Shown here: positions 21,133 to 28,515 of the stretch, one piece after another
Numbering within the stretch: position 1 is the first letter of the stretch
Layout of the letters: each line of letters starts with the position of its first letter
NCBI GenBank assembly: GCA_044433365.1
Contig: JAWXTR010000027.1
Coordinates: 1 to 29,202 of the forward strand
DNA: 29,202 bases
Direction of reading: 5' to 3'
Source of the DNA: CAMQVM01 sp044433365
GTDB taxonomy: Bacteria; Bacteroidota; Bacteroidia; Bacteroidales; Rikenellaceae
The notes under the pieces: generated by a model
The model's database searches: none
The model's input: the letters and a program-made list of their open reading frames with translations, nothing else
What the model was told of the DNA's origin: nothing
Made by a program: the position numbers and the translations under genes

Positions 21133-22260
21133 ATGAAAAAAGTCCTTTTTATCGACCGTGACGGTACAATTATAGTTGAACCACCTATAGATTATCAAGT
21201 TGATTCACTTGAAAAACTGCAATTTTTGCCAAGTGCCATAACCGCTCTTTCGCAAATTGCAAAACTCGACTACTTTTTAGCAATGGTATCAAATCAAGAT
21301 GGTCTTGGTACCGACTCATTCCCTACTCCTACCTTTGAAGAGCCTCAAAATAAGATGCTTTCGATTTTAGAGGGTGAGGGGGTGAAATTTGATGCTATAC
21401 ATATCGACCCCTCGTTCGAGCACGAAAATTCACCTTGTCGTAAGCCGGGAATAGGGATGCTTACCGACTATTTCGACGAAGATTTCGACCTTGCAGCCTC
21501 TTATGTTATTGGCGACCGCTACACTGATGTGCAGCTTGCCAATAATCTTGGCGCACGTGCCATTCTAATCGCTCCTAAGGAGAGCGGACTTGAGATGCTT
21601 AAAGAGAAAGGTGTTGATAGCAGCTCCATTGCGCTTATTACCGAAGATTGGAACGAAATTTATGCAATGCTTCGTGCAGGTGAGAGGATTGCAACGGTTT
21701 CTCGAAATACAAAAGAGACAAAAATCACTACAACTATCGATTTAGATCGCTCTGCAAATCCAAAAATATCTACAGGTGTAGGCTTTTTTGACCACATGTT
21801 AGAGCAGATTGCATATCATGGTGGAGTTGATATTAAGCTAAGCTGCATTGGCGACTTAGAGGTGGATGCACACCACACAGTTGAAGATTGTGGCATCGTT
21901 TTGGGTGAGGCGTTTGCTAAGGCACTCGGAAATAAGATGGGAATTGAGCGTTATGGCTATGCACTACCTATGGATGAGAGTTCGGCACTAGTGCTTTTAG
22001 ATTTTGGTGGTCGCAACGATTTTGTGTGGGATGTTGAGTTTACTTGCGATATGCTTGGTGCTCTTCCAACTGAGATGATACGCCACTTTTTTAAAAGTTT
22101 TTCGGATGCAGCTCGCTGCAATATCCAAATTTCGGCTCGTGGAGAAAATAACCACCACAAGGCTGAAGCGGTGTTTAAAGGGTTTGCTAGAGCACTAAAA
22201 TGCGCAATAAAGCGTGATAAATTTAATTACTCTTTGCCATCTAGTAAAGGAGTACTTTAA
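21133..22260 (+). CDS. hisB: Bifunctional histidinol-phosphatase / imidazoleglycerol-phosphate dehydratase
   Basis: A 375-residue two-domain enzyme. Residues 1-165 are a HAD phosphatase with nucleophile D8 and D10 in FIDRDGTI, the lysine/glycine segment CRKPGIGML and acidic GDRYTDVQLA, dephosphorylating histidinol phosphate. Residues ~185-375 are IGPD, with GVGFFDHMLEQIAYHGG, DAHHTVEDCGIVLGEA and EAVFKGFARALKCA, whose His clusters bind two Mn ions and dehydrate imidazoleglycerol phosphate. The fusion is of the enterobacterial/Bacteroidota type. The spacer before it (136 bp) is the longest in the operon. The stop is at the start of another AT-rich array. Confidence 0.97.
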   Translation: MKKVLFIDRDGTIIVEPPIDYQVDSLEKLQFLPSAITALSQIAKLDYFLAMVSNQDGLGTDSFPTPTFEEPQNKMLSILEGEGVKFDAIHIDPSFEHENSPCRKPGIGMLTDYFDEDFDLAASYVIGDRYTDVQLANNLGARAILIAPKESGLEMLKEKGVDSSSIALITEDWNEIYAMLRAGERIATVSRNTKETKITTTIDLDRSANPKISTGVGFFDHMLEQIAYHGGVDIKLSCIGDLEVDAHHTVEDCGIVLGEAFAKALGNKMGIERYGYALPMDESSALVLLDFGGRNDFVWDVEFTCDMLGALPTEMIRHFFKSFSDAARCNIQISARGENNHHKAEAVFKGFARALKCAIKRDKFNYSLPSSKGVL

Positions 22261-22303
22261 TTTTTAATTATAAATTATAAATTACGAATTACGAATTATT
22301 AAA
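22258..22303. repeat. AT-rich mini-array between hisB and hisH
   Basis: TAATTTTTAATTATAAATT, then ATAAATTACGAATTACGAATT, fill the hisB-hisH junction from the hisB stop to just before the hisH ATG at 22307. Confidence 0.65.
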
Positions 22304-22306
22304 GAG

Positions 22307-22894
22307 ATGATTGCAATAATAGATTATAATACAGGAAATCTACGTTCAGTAGAGAATATTTTAAAGCGCATAGGTTCGGAGTATGTTATCACCTCCGATG
22401 CCGCAGTTATTGCCTCTGCCGATAGGGTTTTGCTTCCTGGTGTGGGAGCAGCAGGAGCAGCTATGCAGCGTCTAAATGAGAGGGGACTTTGCGAGGTGAT
22501 TCGCTCTCTTACCGCACCTACTTTGGGTATCTGCTTAGGTATGCAGCTGATGTGTAGCTATAGCGAGGAGGACGATACGGAGTGTTTGGGTATATTTTCG
22601 AATAAGATTATGAAAATCAAGCCTAAAGATGATATAAAAATCCCTCATGTGGGTTGGAACCAAATTTACAACCTAAAAAGTTCACTTTATGAGGGCATAT
22701 CAGAGAGAGAATATGTCTATTTTGTCCACTCCTATGCTGCAAATATGAACGAAAACGTGATTGCTACCTCATTTCATGGCGAAGAGTTTGGAGCATCACT
22801 AGGGCGAGATAACTTCTATGGTTGTCAATTTCATCCCGAAAAAAGCGGCGATATTGGGGAGCAAATTATTCGTAATTTTGTTCACTTTTTCTAA
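22307..22894 (+). CDS. hisH: Imidazole glycerol phosphate synthase, glutaminase subunit
   Basis: A 195-residue class I glutamine amidotransferase that feeds ammonia to HisF. The nucleophile is C76 in LGICLGMQL. The oxyanion region is PGVGAAGAAM. His and Glu of the triad lie in GCQFHPEKSG. It begins MIAIIDYNTGNLRSV, as HisH does. It is the last his gene here; hisA, hisF and hisI(E), which usually follow in Bacteroidales, are absent and must be elsewhere. The final codons (NFVHFF-stop) overlap a 38-bp sequence repeated at 28458-28495. Confidence 0.97.
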   Translation: MIAIIDYNTGNLRSVENILKRIGSEYVITSDAAVIASADRVLLPGVGAAGAAMQRLNERGLCEVIRSLTAPTLGICLGMQLMCSYSEEDDTECLGIFSNKIMKIKPKDDIKIPHVGWNQIYNLKSSLYEGISEREYVYFVHSYAANMNENVIATSFHGEEFGASLGRDNFYGCQFHPEKSGDIGEQIIRNFVHFF

Positions 22895-22913
22895 AAAGTG
22901 TTAAATATAGTTT
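22876..22913 (+). repeat. 38-bp repeat spanning the hisH stop codon, first copy
   Basis: The sequence from 22876 to 22913 is repeated exactly at 28458-28495. Its centre, CACTTTTT-CT-AAAAAGTG, is a perfect 8-bp hairpin that contains the hisH stop codon TAA. The pair may be a dispersed 3'-end element. Confidence 0.75.
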
Positions 22914-22917
22914 CTTG

Positions 22918-22959
22918 ATTACCTCCATTTTTGCACAAAAGTGCAAAAATGGAGGTAAT
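22918..22959. terminator. Perfect 19-bp hairpin between hisH and ribH
   Basis: ATTACCTCCATTTTTGCAC, loop AAAA, then the exact complement. It sits between convergent hisH and ribH and is a likely bidirectional termination or mRNA-protecting structure, although no long T run follows. Confidence 0.8.
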
Positions 22960-23026
22960 TTAGAGGTTTTGCAGACATTTAACTATCTGTATAATAGATT
23001 AATAATAGTTTTGCGAATAACCCTTT

Positions 23027-23515
23027 CTATAGGATATGAGGTAGATTATTGCCTAATGCAACCATAGATATTGCAGTTGCAGCAGCCTCTTCGCCTTTAT
23101 TTCCTAATCTACCGCCACAACGTTCCATTGCCTGCTCATGTGTGTTGACAGTTAATACCCCAAAAATCACAGGAATATTACAATCTATAGCCACCATATT
23201 CAATCCATGTGTAACACCACTACAGATATACTCAAAGTGTGGAGTATCGCCCTTAATAACGCATCCAATTGCGATTACAGCATCCACTTTTAATTTGTCG
23301 GCAACCATCTTAGCACCCATTGTAAGTTCGTAGGTGCCAGGAACAAAGTGAGTAGAGAATTTTGCACCCTTTTCACGACAAAGATTTTCTGCACCCTCCA
23401 AAAGTTTAGAGGTGATGTCGCTATTCCATTTTGCAACAACTATTGCAATATTCATACCTTCGGCTGAAGGCACTGTAAATTCAAATTCTGAAAGATTATT
23501 TAACTCTGAAGCCAT
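23027..23515 (-). CDS. ribH: 6,7-dimethyl-8-ribityllumazine synthase
   Basis: Lumazine synthase makes the riboflavin precursor from butanone phosphate and ribitylaminouracil. The family motifs are AIVVAKWNSDIT, FVPGTYELTMGAKM, AVIAIGCVIKGDTPHFEYIC (His in TPHFE is catalytic) and FGVLTVNTHEQAMERCGG. An earlier ATG at 23539 would add MPFLKINN, but that codon lies in the downstream arm of a hairpin and its residues are non-family, so I choose the ATG at 23515 (MASELNN), giving 162 residues. No other rib genes are nearby. It lies downstream of the TPR gene on the same strand. Confidence 0.96.
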   Translation of the reverse strand: MASELNNLSEFEFTVPSAEGMNIAIVVAKWNSDITSKLLEGAENLCREKGAKFSTHFVPGTYELTMGAKMVADKLKVDAVIAIGCVIKGDTPHFEYICSGVTHGLNMVAIDCNIPVIFGVLTVNTHEQAMERCGGRLGNKGEEAAATAISMVALGNNLPHIL

Positions 23516-23532
23516 ATTATTTATTTTTAAAA

Positions 23533-23563
23533 AGGGCAATCAAACATTAAATTTGACTGCCCT
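23533..23563 (-). terminator. Hairpin plus U tract immediately upstream of the ribH start
   Basis: On the minus strand AGGGCAGTCAAA (23563-23552), loop TTTAATG, TTTGATTGCCCT (23544-23533) form a 12-bp stem with one G-U, followed by TTTTAAAAATAAATAAT and then the ribH ATG. It looks like an intrinsic terminator for the TPR gene or a conditional attenuator for ribH. I see no FMN-riboswitch signature in the 200 bp before it. Confidence 0.7.
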
Positions 23564-23775
23564 ATATATTATTAGAAATACCAATAAAGGTTGAAGAACC
23601 TTCTTCCACTTTAAGCGAGCGGAGCGAAGCCGTGAACGAAAGTGAACGATTTTTGCCAGCCCTTTGGGCGTGCTTTTTCTAAAAAAGCATTAACAAAAGT
23701 TATTATTTTATAACTCAAGTTGCAAAAATAGCTCAAAATTTCAAACCTTAATTCGCATTAGAAATTCCCTAAAGA
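23564..23775. other. Spacer between TPR gene and ribH with REP-like GC-richer block
   Basis: It contains the palindrome GAAGAACCTTCTTC (23594-23607). An AAGCGAGCGGAGCGAAGCC block follows, then GTGAACGAAAGTGAACG and a GCTTTTTCTAAAAAAGC hairpin (23671-23687). Blocks of this type are dispersed in Bacteroidota intergenic DNA. No gene is evident. Confidence 0.5.
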
Positions 23776-24462
23776 TTATTTTTCAGCTCTACCAATAAAT
23801 TTTTCAATATCACGAGCCTCCATAGAAGAAGAGTACTCATTTACGATTCTTTGGTAAGTTTCTACAGCTTTAGCACTATTGCCAAGAGCTTCGTAGGTTA
23901 AACCCAATTTTTTAAGGTAGATAGGAGTTGAAAAATCATTTAAAAAAGCAGCAGCTTTTTCGTAGTAGCTAATACTTTTTTCAACTTCGCCTTTTTGAAC
24001 CATGATATCACCAACAAGACCAACATTTTGAGCATTGATAATATCAGCAGCTTTACCATTAACTTGACTATAGCTTTGAAGTGCGCTAAGAGCGTTGTCT
24101 AGCTCGCCTAATTGTAGGTAGCAGATGCCAGCGTAGTGATTCGCAACATTTCCTGTTGGAGTCGAGCTGTAGTTGTCTGCAATTGAAAGGAAACCCTCAA
24201 AATCTTCAGCACCATTAAGGGCTAAAGCGAAAGAGTCTTGTTGAAAATATTGCTCAGCAACAAAAGCAGCAGCAGAAGCTTTTTCGTAGCGTGGTGCTCT
24301 GATAAGTTGATCATAACCGAAGTAGCTACCAGTGACAAGAATAATAGCTACAACGGCAATTATTAACTTTTTAAAGTGTTTTTCAATATAACTTTCTGTA
24401 AGGTCAAGAGCTAATTCAATTACCTCTTCTGGATCCTCTGCGCCAGTCATTTTTTTGTCCAT
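23776..24462 (-). CDS. Membrane-anchored tetratricopeptide-repeat protein
   Basis: A 228-residue protein. Residues 1-36 are cytoplasmic (EVIELALDLTESYIEKHFKK). One membrane helix follows (about 34-53, LIIAVVAIILVTGSYFGY), then a periplasmic domain of TPR helices: SSTPTGNVANHYAGICYLQL, GELDNALSALQSYSQVNGKA, GEVEKSISYYEKAAAFLND and GNSAKAVETYQRIVNEYS. Topology resembles YfgM-type helper proteins of the Sec translocon, but identity is not certain. The recF / TPR protein / ribH neighbourhood is, as I recall, recurrent in Bacteroidales; its functional meaning is unknown. Confidence 0.88.
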   Translation of the reverse strand: MDKKMTGAEDPEEVIELALDLTESYIEKHFKKLIIAVVAIILVTGSYFGYDQLIRAPRYEKASAAAFVAEQYFQQDSFALALNGAEDFEGFLSIADNYSSTPTGNVANHYAGICYLQLGELDNALSALQSYSQVNGKAADIINAQNVGLVGDIMVQKGEVEKSISYYEKAAAFLNDFSTPIYLKKLGLTYEALGNSAKAVETYQRIVNEYSSSMEARDIEKFIGRAEK

Positions 24463-24514
24463 AATTTTATACTTTTTTTAATTTTTATTTTTCTTTAAAT
24501 TTTTTATGTACTAT

Positions 24515-24681
24515 TAAGTAGTGTAAAACAATTATCGCCATATTTTTAACAGCACTCTTGGAGCGACATTTTTTACTATTAAATCTCAATGTAGAATAAC
24601 TATATTTTCAATTCAATAGCAAAAAATCTCATATCCAATAGCACTATTAAAAACACACCAATAATTATTTTACCCTACTTA
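24515..24681 (-). repeat. 167-bp polarised hairpin repeat, copy E (most divergent)
   Basis: Reverse orientation, differing from consensus at about eleven sites. Of the eight or so changes in paired positions, six keep or improve pairing on the minus strand (element positions 28, 72, 108, 132, 137, 146). It shares changes at 28 and 137 with copy C, suggesting a subfamily. It lies between the divergent TPR and recF genes. Confidence 0.92.
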
Positions 24682-24738
24682 TAAAGTGCAAAAATAACTC
24701 TTTTTATTAAAGAATAAAATATTTTACACTTTATTTTT

Positions 24739-24746
24739 TACTTTTG
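24739..24746 (+). promoter_or_regulatory. -7 element of the recF promoter
   Basis: TACTTTTG matches TAnnTTTG, about 110 bp before the recF ATG. No good TTG is found at the usual upstream distance. The leader is very AT-rich with no clear structure. Confidence 0.45.
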
Positions 24747-24855
24747 TAGCTAAAAAGGGGGAATTACTGAAAAATATTTGCTTTTTCAGCCTAAAATTCG
24801 CCTATATTTCGCTTAAAAATTGCGTAATTTTAGCATAAAAAAATAAAAAAGAGAG

Positions 24856-25968
24856 ATGAAATTAGAAAAAATAACAGCATTAAATTATAAAAATCTGGAG
24901 AGTATCTCTCTTCAATTTTCACCACGAATAAACATACTAGTTGGAGAAAATGGTTCGGGAAAAACCAATATAGTTGATACAATCCATTACCTTTCAATCT
25001 GTAAAAGTCTTACAGGCTCTACCGACGGTCAGACAATTAGAAAAGGTGAAGATTTTTTTATGATAGATGCACAGTTTTTAAACGAAAGCCATCAAACCAT
25101 CGAAAATATTGTCTGTTCATACAAAAAAGGGGGTGAAAAGGTTATTAAGCGAGATGGGAAGCGTTATGATAGACTATCTGACCATATCGGTGTTGTGCCT
25201 ATTATCCTAATTTCTCCCTATGATAGTGCGTTGATAAATGATGCAGCCGAGGGGAGACGAAAATTTATAAATATGCTTATATCTCAAGTAGATAAAGAGT
25301 ATTTACAGTCGTTAATAAAATATGATTCTCTCCTTTCTCAGCGAAATAAGCTGCTAAAGAGTCAAAACAGCGATTTTTCAAACGATTATTACGAAATTAT
25401 CGATATGCAACTGTGTGAGGAGGCTGAAAAAATACACTTTAAACGTAAAGATTTTATAGAGTCGCTTTCACCAAAAGTTGCTGAAAACCACTCTATTATT
25501 TCACTTGGCAAAGAGCTAGTGTCGCTTTCTTATCGCTCAGAGCTTAATGAAAATGATTATGCAGAGCTTCTACGCCAAAATTTTGATAGAGATAGAGCAC
25601 TTGGCTACACCTACAGCGGTATACATCGTGACGATATGATAATAAAAATCGACTCCTCACCAATCAAACGTTTTGGCTCATGGGGGCAACAGAAATCGCT
25701 ACTGATTGCGTTAAAACTTGCTGAGTTTGATATGATTTTATCTCGTCGAGGTCGTAAGCCAATACTGCTTTTAGACGATATTTTCGATAAACTCGACACT
25801 ACTCGTGTTGCAGCATTGATTCAACTAGTTTCGAGTGATAAATATGGTCAAATTTTTATTACCGATAGCAACAAGACACGAATTGATACAATATTGGAGG
25901 GTGTTGATATAGATTTTTCGCTCTTTTCGGTGTGCTCGGGAGAGGTCTTTGGTAATTATAAATTGTAA
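24856..25968 (+). CDS. recF: DNA replication and repair protein RecF
   Basis: A 370-residue SMC-like ATPase that helps load RecA at gaps with RecO and RecR. The N terminus reads MKLEKITALNYKNLESISL. Walker A GENGSGKT is at residues 30-37. The signature and Walker B region has WGQQKSLLIALKLAEFD and RKPILLLDDIFDKLD, followed by QIFITDS. Full length for the family. The last codons (NYKL-stop) run into an AAATTGTAAATT array, then repeat copy F. dnaA, dnaN and gyrB are not adjacent, as is normal in Bacteroidota. Confidence 0.97.
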   Translation: MKLEKITALNYKNLESISLQFSPRINILVGENGSGKTNIVDTIHYLSICKSLTGSTDGQTIRKGEDFFMIDAQFLNESHQTIENIVCSYKKGGEKVIKRDGKRYDRLSDHIGVVPIILISPYDSALINDAAEGRRKFINMLISQVDKEYLQSLIKYDSLLSQRNKLLKSQNSDFSNDYYEIIDMQLCEEAEKIHFKRKDFIESLSPKVAENHSIISLGKELVSLSYRSELNENDYAELLRQNFDRDRALGYTYSGIHRDDMIIKIDSSPIKRFGSWGQQKSLLIALKLAEFDMILSRRGRKPILLLDDIFDKLDTTRVAALIQLVSSDKYGQIFITDSNKTRIDTILEGVDIDFSLFSVCSGEVFGNYKL

Positions 25969-25973
25969 ATTAT
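25951..25973. repeat. AT-rich mini-array at the recF stop codon
   Basis: TAATTATAAATTGTAAATT supplies the last codons and stop of recF and leads straight into repeat copy F. It is the same type of array as in the his operon. Confidence 0.5.
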
Positions 25974-26140
25974 TAAGTAGGGTAAAATAATTATTGGTGT
26001 ATTTTTAATAATGCTATTGGAGATGAGATTTTTTGCTATTGAATCGAAAATATAGTGGTTCTATATTGAGATTTAATAGTGAAAAATATCGCTCCAAGAG
26101 TGCTATTAAGAATATGGCAATAATTGTTTTACACTACTTA
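25974..26140 (+). repeat. 167-bp polarised hairpin repeat, copy F
   Basis: One difference from consensus, G38 to A. It starts 6 bp after the recF stop and has the same polarity as recF, so recF read-through RNA would carry the G-U-stabilised hairpin. Immediately after it, ATGGTTAATG is repeated twice (26140-26165). Confidence 0.93.
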
Positions 26141-26280
26141 ATGGTTAATGATTGATGGTTAATGGCTAGTTTGTCTATTTTATTTGTTGAAAATTGTCAT
26201 AAAAATTGAAAAATTACAACTTCTTTCGCTATTCTTTTCTATTTTAACTAAAATAGAGATGGGTTTTATTATATTTTTCA

Positions 26281-26288
26281 TAACTTTG
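26281..26288 (+). promoter_or_regulatory. -7 element upstream of the TlpA-like gene
   Basis: TAACTTTG matches TAnnTTTG, 54 bp before the ATG. No convincing -33 element. Confidence 0.45.
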
Positions 26289-26341
26289 TGGTGAAATTTG
26301 AGAAAACTTTTAAAAAGATATTTCATTAAAAAATTATAACT

Positions 26342-27358
26342 ATGCAAAAAATTTTCAAAACATTATGTTTAGCAATTTTTGCACTTACGCTATTTTCTTG
26401 TGGTGGTGCAAAAGGGGGTTACACTCTTACAGGAGATGTAAAATCGGCTGAAGGCACAATTTATCTTTCGGTTTTAGAGGGTAAAATGCCAAAACTAATC
26501 GACTCTGCTGTAGTTGCAGATGGTAAATTTTCATTTAAAGGCAATTTACCAATGGCTGGCTATGCTCAACTTCAAGTTAAGGGCGATCGTTCACCTTTCT
26601 TAATGTTCTTCATCGAAAATTCAGATATTAGCATTAATGGTGATAAGAGCGATCCTCGCAATATTTCTGTTGTAGGTTCAGCGACAAACGACCACTACAC
26701 TAAAGGCTATATGCCTATAAGTAACGATGTAGAAGCAATCAAAAAATTTGTTCGTGACAACAACACCTCTGTAGCAGCTGCCTATGTTCTTTTCCGTAAT
26801 CTTATCTACCAACTTGAGGTTGAAGAGCTAGAAGAGCTTAAAGGTGCATTATCTCCAGAGCTTCACCAAACCTCTTACATCAAAATTTTTGACGAGCGTA
26901 TTGCAGCTATGAAAGGTAGCGCAGTTGGTCAAAAATTTACTGAAATTGCTCTTCCTGATACTGCTGGTAATATTTTAACTCTTTCATCGGTAGTTGCTCA
27001 AGGCAAATATGTACTTCTTGATTTCTGGGCTTCATGGTGTCCTCCATGCCGTGCCGAAAATCCTCATGTTGTTGAGGCATTCAAACAGTACGCTGATAAA
27101 GGATTTACTGTTTATGGTGTTTCGCTTGACAAACCAGACGATAAAGCACTTTGGATTAAAGCTATCGAAGATGATGGACTACATTGGAATAATGTTTCAG
27201 ATCTAAAATTCTGGGAGTGTGGTCCAGCTGCTCAATATGGCGTAAGCTCAATTCCTTCAAACTTCTTAATCTCTCCAGAGGGTGTTATCGTAGGTAGAAA
27301 TCTTCGTGGCGATGCTCTAACTGCAAAATTAGAGGAGCTTTTAGGCGACAAAAAATAG
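26342..27358 (+). CDS. TlpA/ResA-like thioredoxin-fold lipoprotein with N-terminal DUF4369-like domain
   Basis: A 338-residue lipoprotein: signal sequence ends LTLFSC, lipidating C20. Residues ~27-120 are a beta-rich domain (YTLTGDVKSAEGTIYLSVLE, DSAVVADGKFSFKGNL) of the DUF4369 type found before thioredoxin domains in Bacteroidota. A helical linker follows, then a TlpA-like domain (about 195-338) with active site WASWCPPC, the cis-proline region SSIPSNFLI and the long TlpA insertion. It probably reduces disulfides in the periplasm. The partner is unknown. It is followed after 14 bp by a GtrA-like gene. Confidence 0.93.
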   Translation: MQKIFKTLCLAIFALTLFSCGGAKGGYTLTGDVKSAEGTIYLSVLEGKMPKLIDSAVVADGKFSFKGNLPMAGYAQLQVKGDRSPFLMFFIENSDISINGDKSDPRNISVVGSATNDHYTKGYMPISNDVEAIKKFVRDNNTSVAAAYVLFRNLIYQLEVEELEELKGALSPELHQTSYIKIFDERIAAMKGSAVGQKFTEIALPDTAGNILTLSSVVAQGKYVLLDFWASWCPPCRAENPHVVEAFKQYADKGFTVYGVSLDKPDDKALWIKAIEDDGLHWNNVSDLKFWECGPAAQYGVSSIPSNFLISPEGVIVGRNLRGDALTAKLEELLGDKK

Positions 27359-27372
27359 TAATTCAAAACCAC

Positions 27373-27849
27373 TTGAAACAGTTATTAATAAAAATAGTAG
27401 ATAGTTTCTATCTACCTATCTTTCGTAAATTTATACCGTTACAAACTTTCCGCTATGGGGTTTGTGGCGGTATAAATTTAATATTTGATGCCCTACTATA
27501 TCTCTTTTTCTTTAATGTAGTCTTAAAACAACAAAATTTTGAGCTTCCATTTGTGGTTATATCACCTCAGATTGCAGCATTTTTGTTTACCTTTCCTATA
27601 ATCTTTTTTACAGGGTTTTATCTCTCTAAAAATGTATCGTTCGAGGGACGAAAAGGGCGTAGCAGCGAGCAAAGTGTAAAATATCTAGCAGTAGTAGTGT
27701 TAAATATTGCCGTAAAATATTGGGGTATTAATTTTCTTACACTTGTAGCTCTGATTTATCCCTCAATTGCAAATGTAGTTATGACTGTCGTTACAGTAAT
27801 CATTAGCTATCTTTTACAAAACTACTTTACCTTTCGTGGTAGAGGTTAG
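27373..27849 (+). CDS. GtrA-like membrane protein
   Basis: A 158-residue four-helix membrane protein. The family opening FRKFIPLQTFRYGVCGGIN is followed by helices at about 30-50, 62-84 (FPIIFFTGFYLSKNVSF includes the GtrA end motif), 101-120 and 128-150, ending QNYFTFRG. GtrA-like proteins are linked to lipid-linked sugar transfer for surface glycans; the actual role here is inferred. The frame has no ATG before the domain; TTG at 27373-27375 is the best start. It is 14 bp behind the TlpA-like gene, probably cotranscribed. Confidence 0.88.
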   Translation: MKQLLIKIVDSFYLPIFRKFIPLQTFRYGVCGGINLIFDALLYLFFFNVVLKQQNFELPFVVISPQIAAFLFTFPIIFFTGFYLSKNVSFEGRKGRSSEQSVKYLAVVVLNIAVKYWGINFLTLVALIYPSIANVVMTVVTVIISYLLQNYFTFRGRG

Positions 27850-27892
27850 AGATTTTTTTAAATCTCTCAAAATCCAGAATTTAGAACTTCCC
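27849..27892 (+). terminator. Hairpin and repeat half after the GtrA gene
   Basis: GAGATTT-TTTT-AAATCTC is a perfect 7-bp stem beginning at the last base of the stop codon. It is followed by AAAATCCAGAATTTAGAAC and TTCCC, the right half of the GGGAACTTCTAAA palindrome family. It may end the TlpA-GtrA transcript. Confidence 0.5.
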
Positions 27893-27926
27893 TTAATTTA
27901 AAACTCCTCGTTAAAAAATATCAAAT

Positions 27927-28382
27927 ATGGAATGGTTGGTAGAATATGGTTATTTGGGGCTATTTATAGGTGCATTTCTTGCAGCTACAGTTATTCCGTT
28001 TAGCTCTGATGTTATGTTGGTGGCTCTCTTGGCTACTGGAGCAGATGCTATAACTGCCACAATTGTGGCTACTGCTGGCAATTGGATTGGTGGGCTATCT
28101 TCATACTATTTAGGCTATATTGGCAAATGGGAGTGGATTGAAAAATATCTTAGAGTAAAAGAGGAGACTCTGGTAAAACAAAAAAAACGGGTCGACAAAT
28201 ATGGTGCAGCTCTTGCACTATTCTCGTGGCTTCCTGGTATTGGTGATGTTCTAGCAATAGCATTAGGATTTTATAAAACATCTTTTAAAACCACTGCTAT
28301 ATATATGTTAATTGGGAAGGGTGCACGTTTTGTGGCTTGGACTCTTTTGTATATATATGGTTCTTCTCTTTTGGGAATTTGA
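27927..28382 (+). CDS. YqaA/DedA-family membrane protein
   Basis: A 151-residue protein with about four membrane segments. The family signatures are GYLGLFIGAFLAATVIPFSS, GNWIGGLSSYYLGYIGK, FSWLPGIGDVLAIALGFY and a C-terminal helix with GKGARFVAW. The small YqaA group belongs to the DedA/VTT superfamily, whose members include lipid scramblases and flippases. Substrate is unknown here. It starts 77 bp after the GtrA gene and ends shortly before a strong terminator. Confidence 0.92.
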   Translation: MEWLVEYGYLGLFIGAFLAATVIPFSSDVMLVALLATGADAITATIVATAGNWIGGLSSYYLGYIGKWEWIEKYLRVKEETLVKQKKRVDKYGAALALFSWLPGIGDVLAIALGFYKTSFKTTAIYMLIGKGARFVAWTLLYIYGSSLLGI

Positions 28383-28419
28383 GTCTAATATAGTTCACTC
28401 ATGTTGAATAAACGAAAAT

Positions 28420-28462
28420 ACGCCTTTAATAGCTCTCTAAGACTACTAAAGGCGTGTTTTTG
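28420..28462 (+). terminator. Intrinsic terminator after the YqaA-like gene
   Basis: ACGCCTTTA (28420-28428) pairs with TAAAGGCGT (28447-28455), followed by GTTTTTG. The loop is 18 bases. It is 37 bp after the stop codon. Confidence 0.8.
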
Positions 28463-28495
28463 TTCACTTTTTCTAAAAAGTGTTAAATATAGTTT
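28458..28495 (+). repeat. 38-bp repeat, second copy
   Basis: Exact copy of 22876-22913, including the CACTTTTT-CT-AAAAAGTG hairpin. It overlaps the T run of the preceding terminator. Here it is not coding, so the copy at hisH may be a 3' element that replaced the gene end. Confidence 0.75.
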
Positions 28496-28515
28496 TTTTA
28501 GAGGTTCCCTTAATC

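Noticed and set aside
23516..23775. FMN riboswitch before ribH
   Set aside because: I could not find the conserved GGGGCAGGG and related blocks on the minus strand; only a terminator-like hairpin and REP-like sequence are present.
5642..26140. CRISPR array from the regularly similar repeats
   Set aside because: The copies are kilobases apart, 167 bp long and in both orientations; there are no spacers or cas genes.
25974..26140. 167-bp repeat as the ordinary recF terminator
   Set aside because: The same element occurs in both orientations and in divergent promoter regions (17220, 24515), so termination cannot be its general role.
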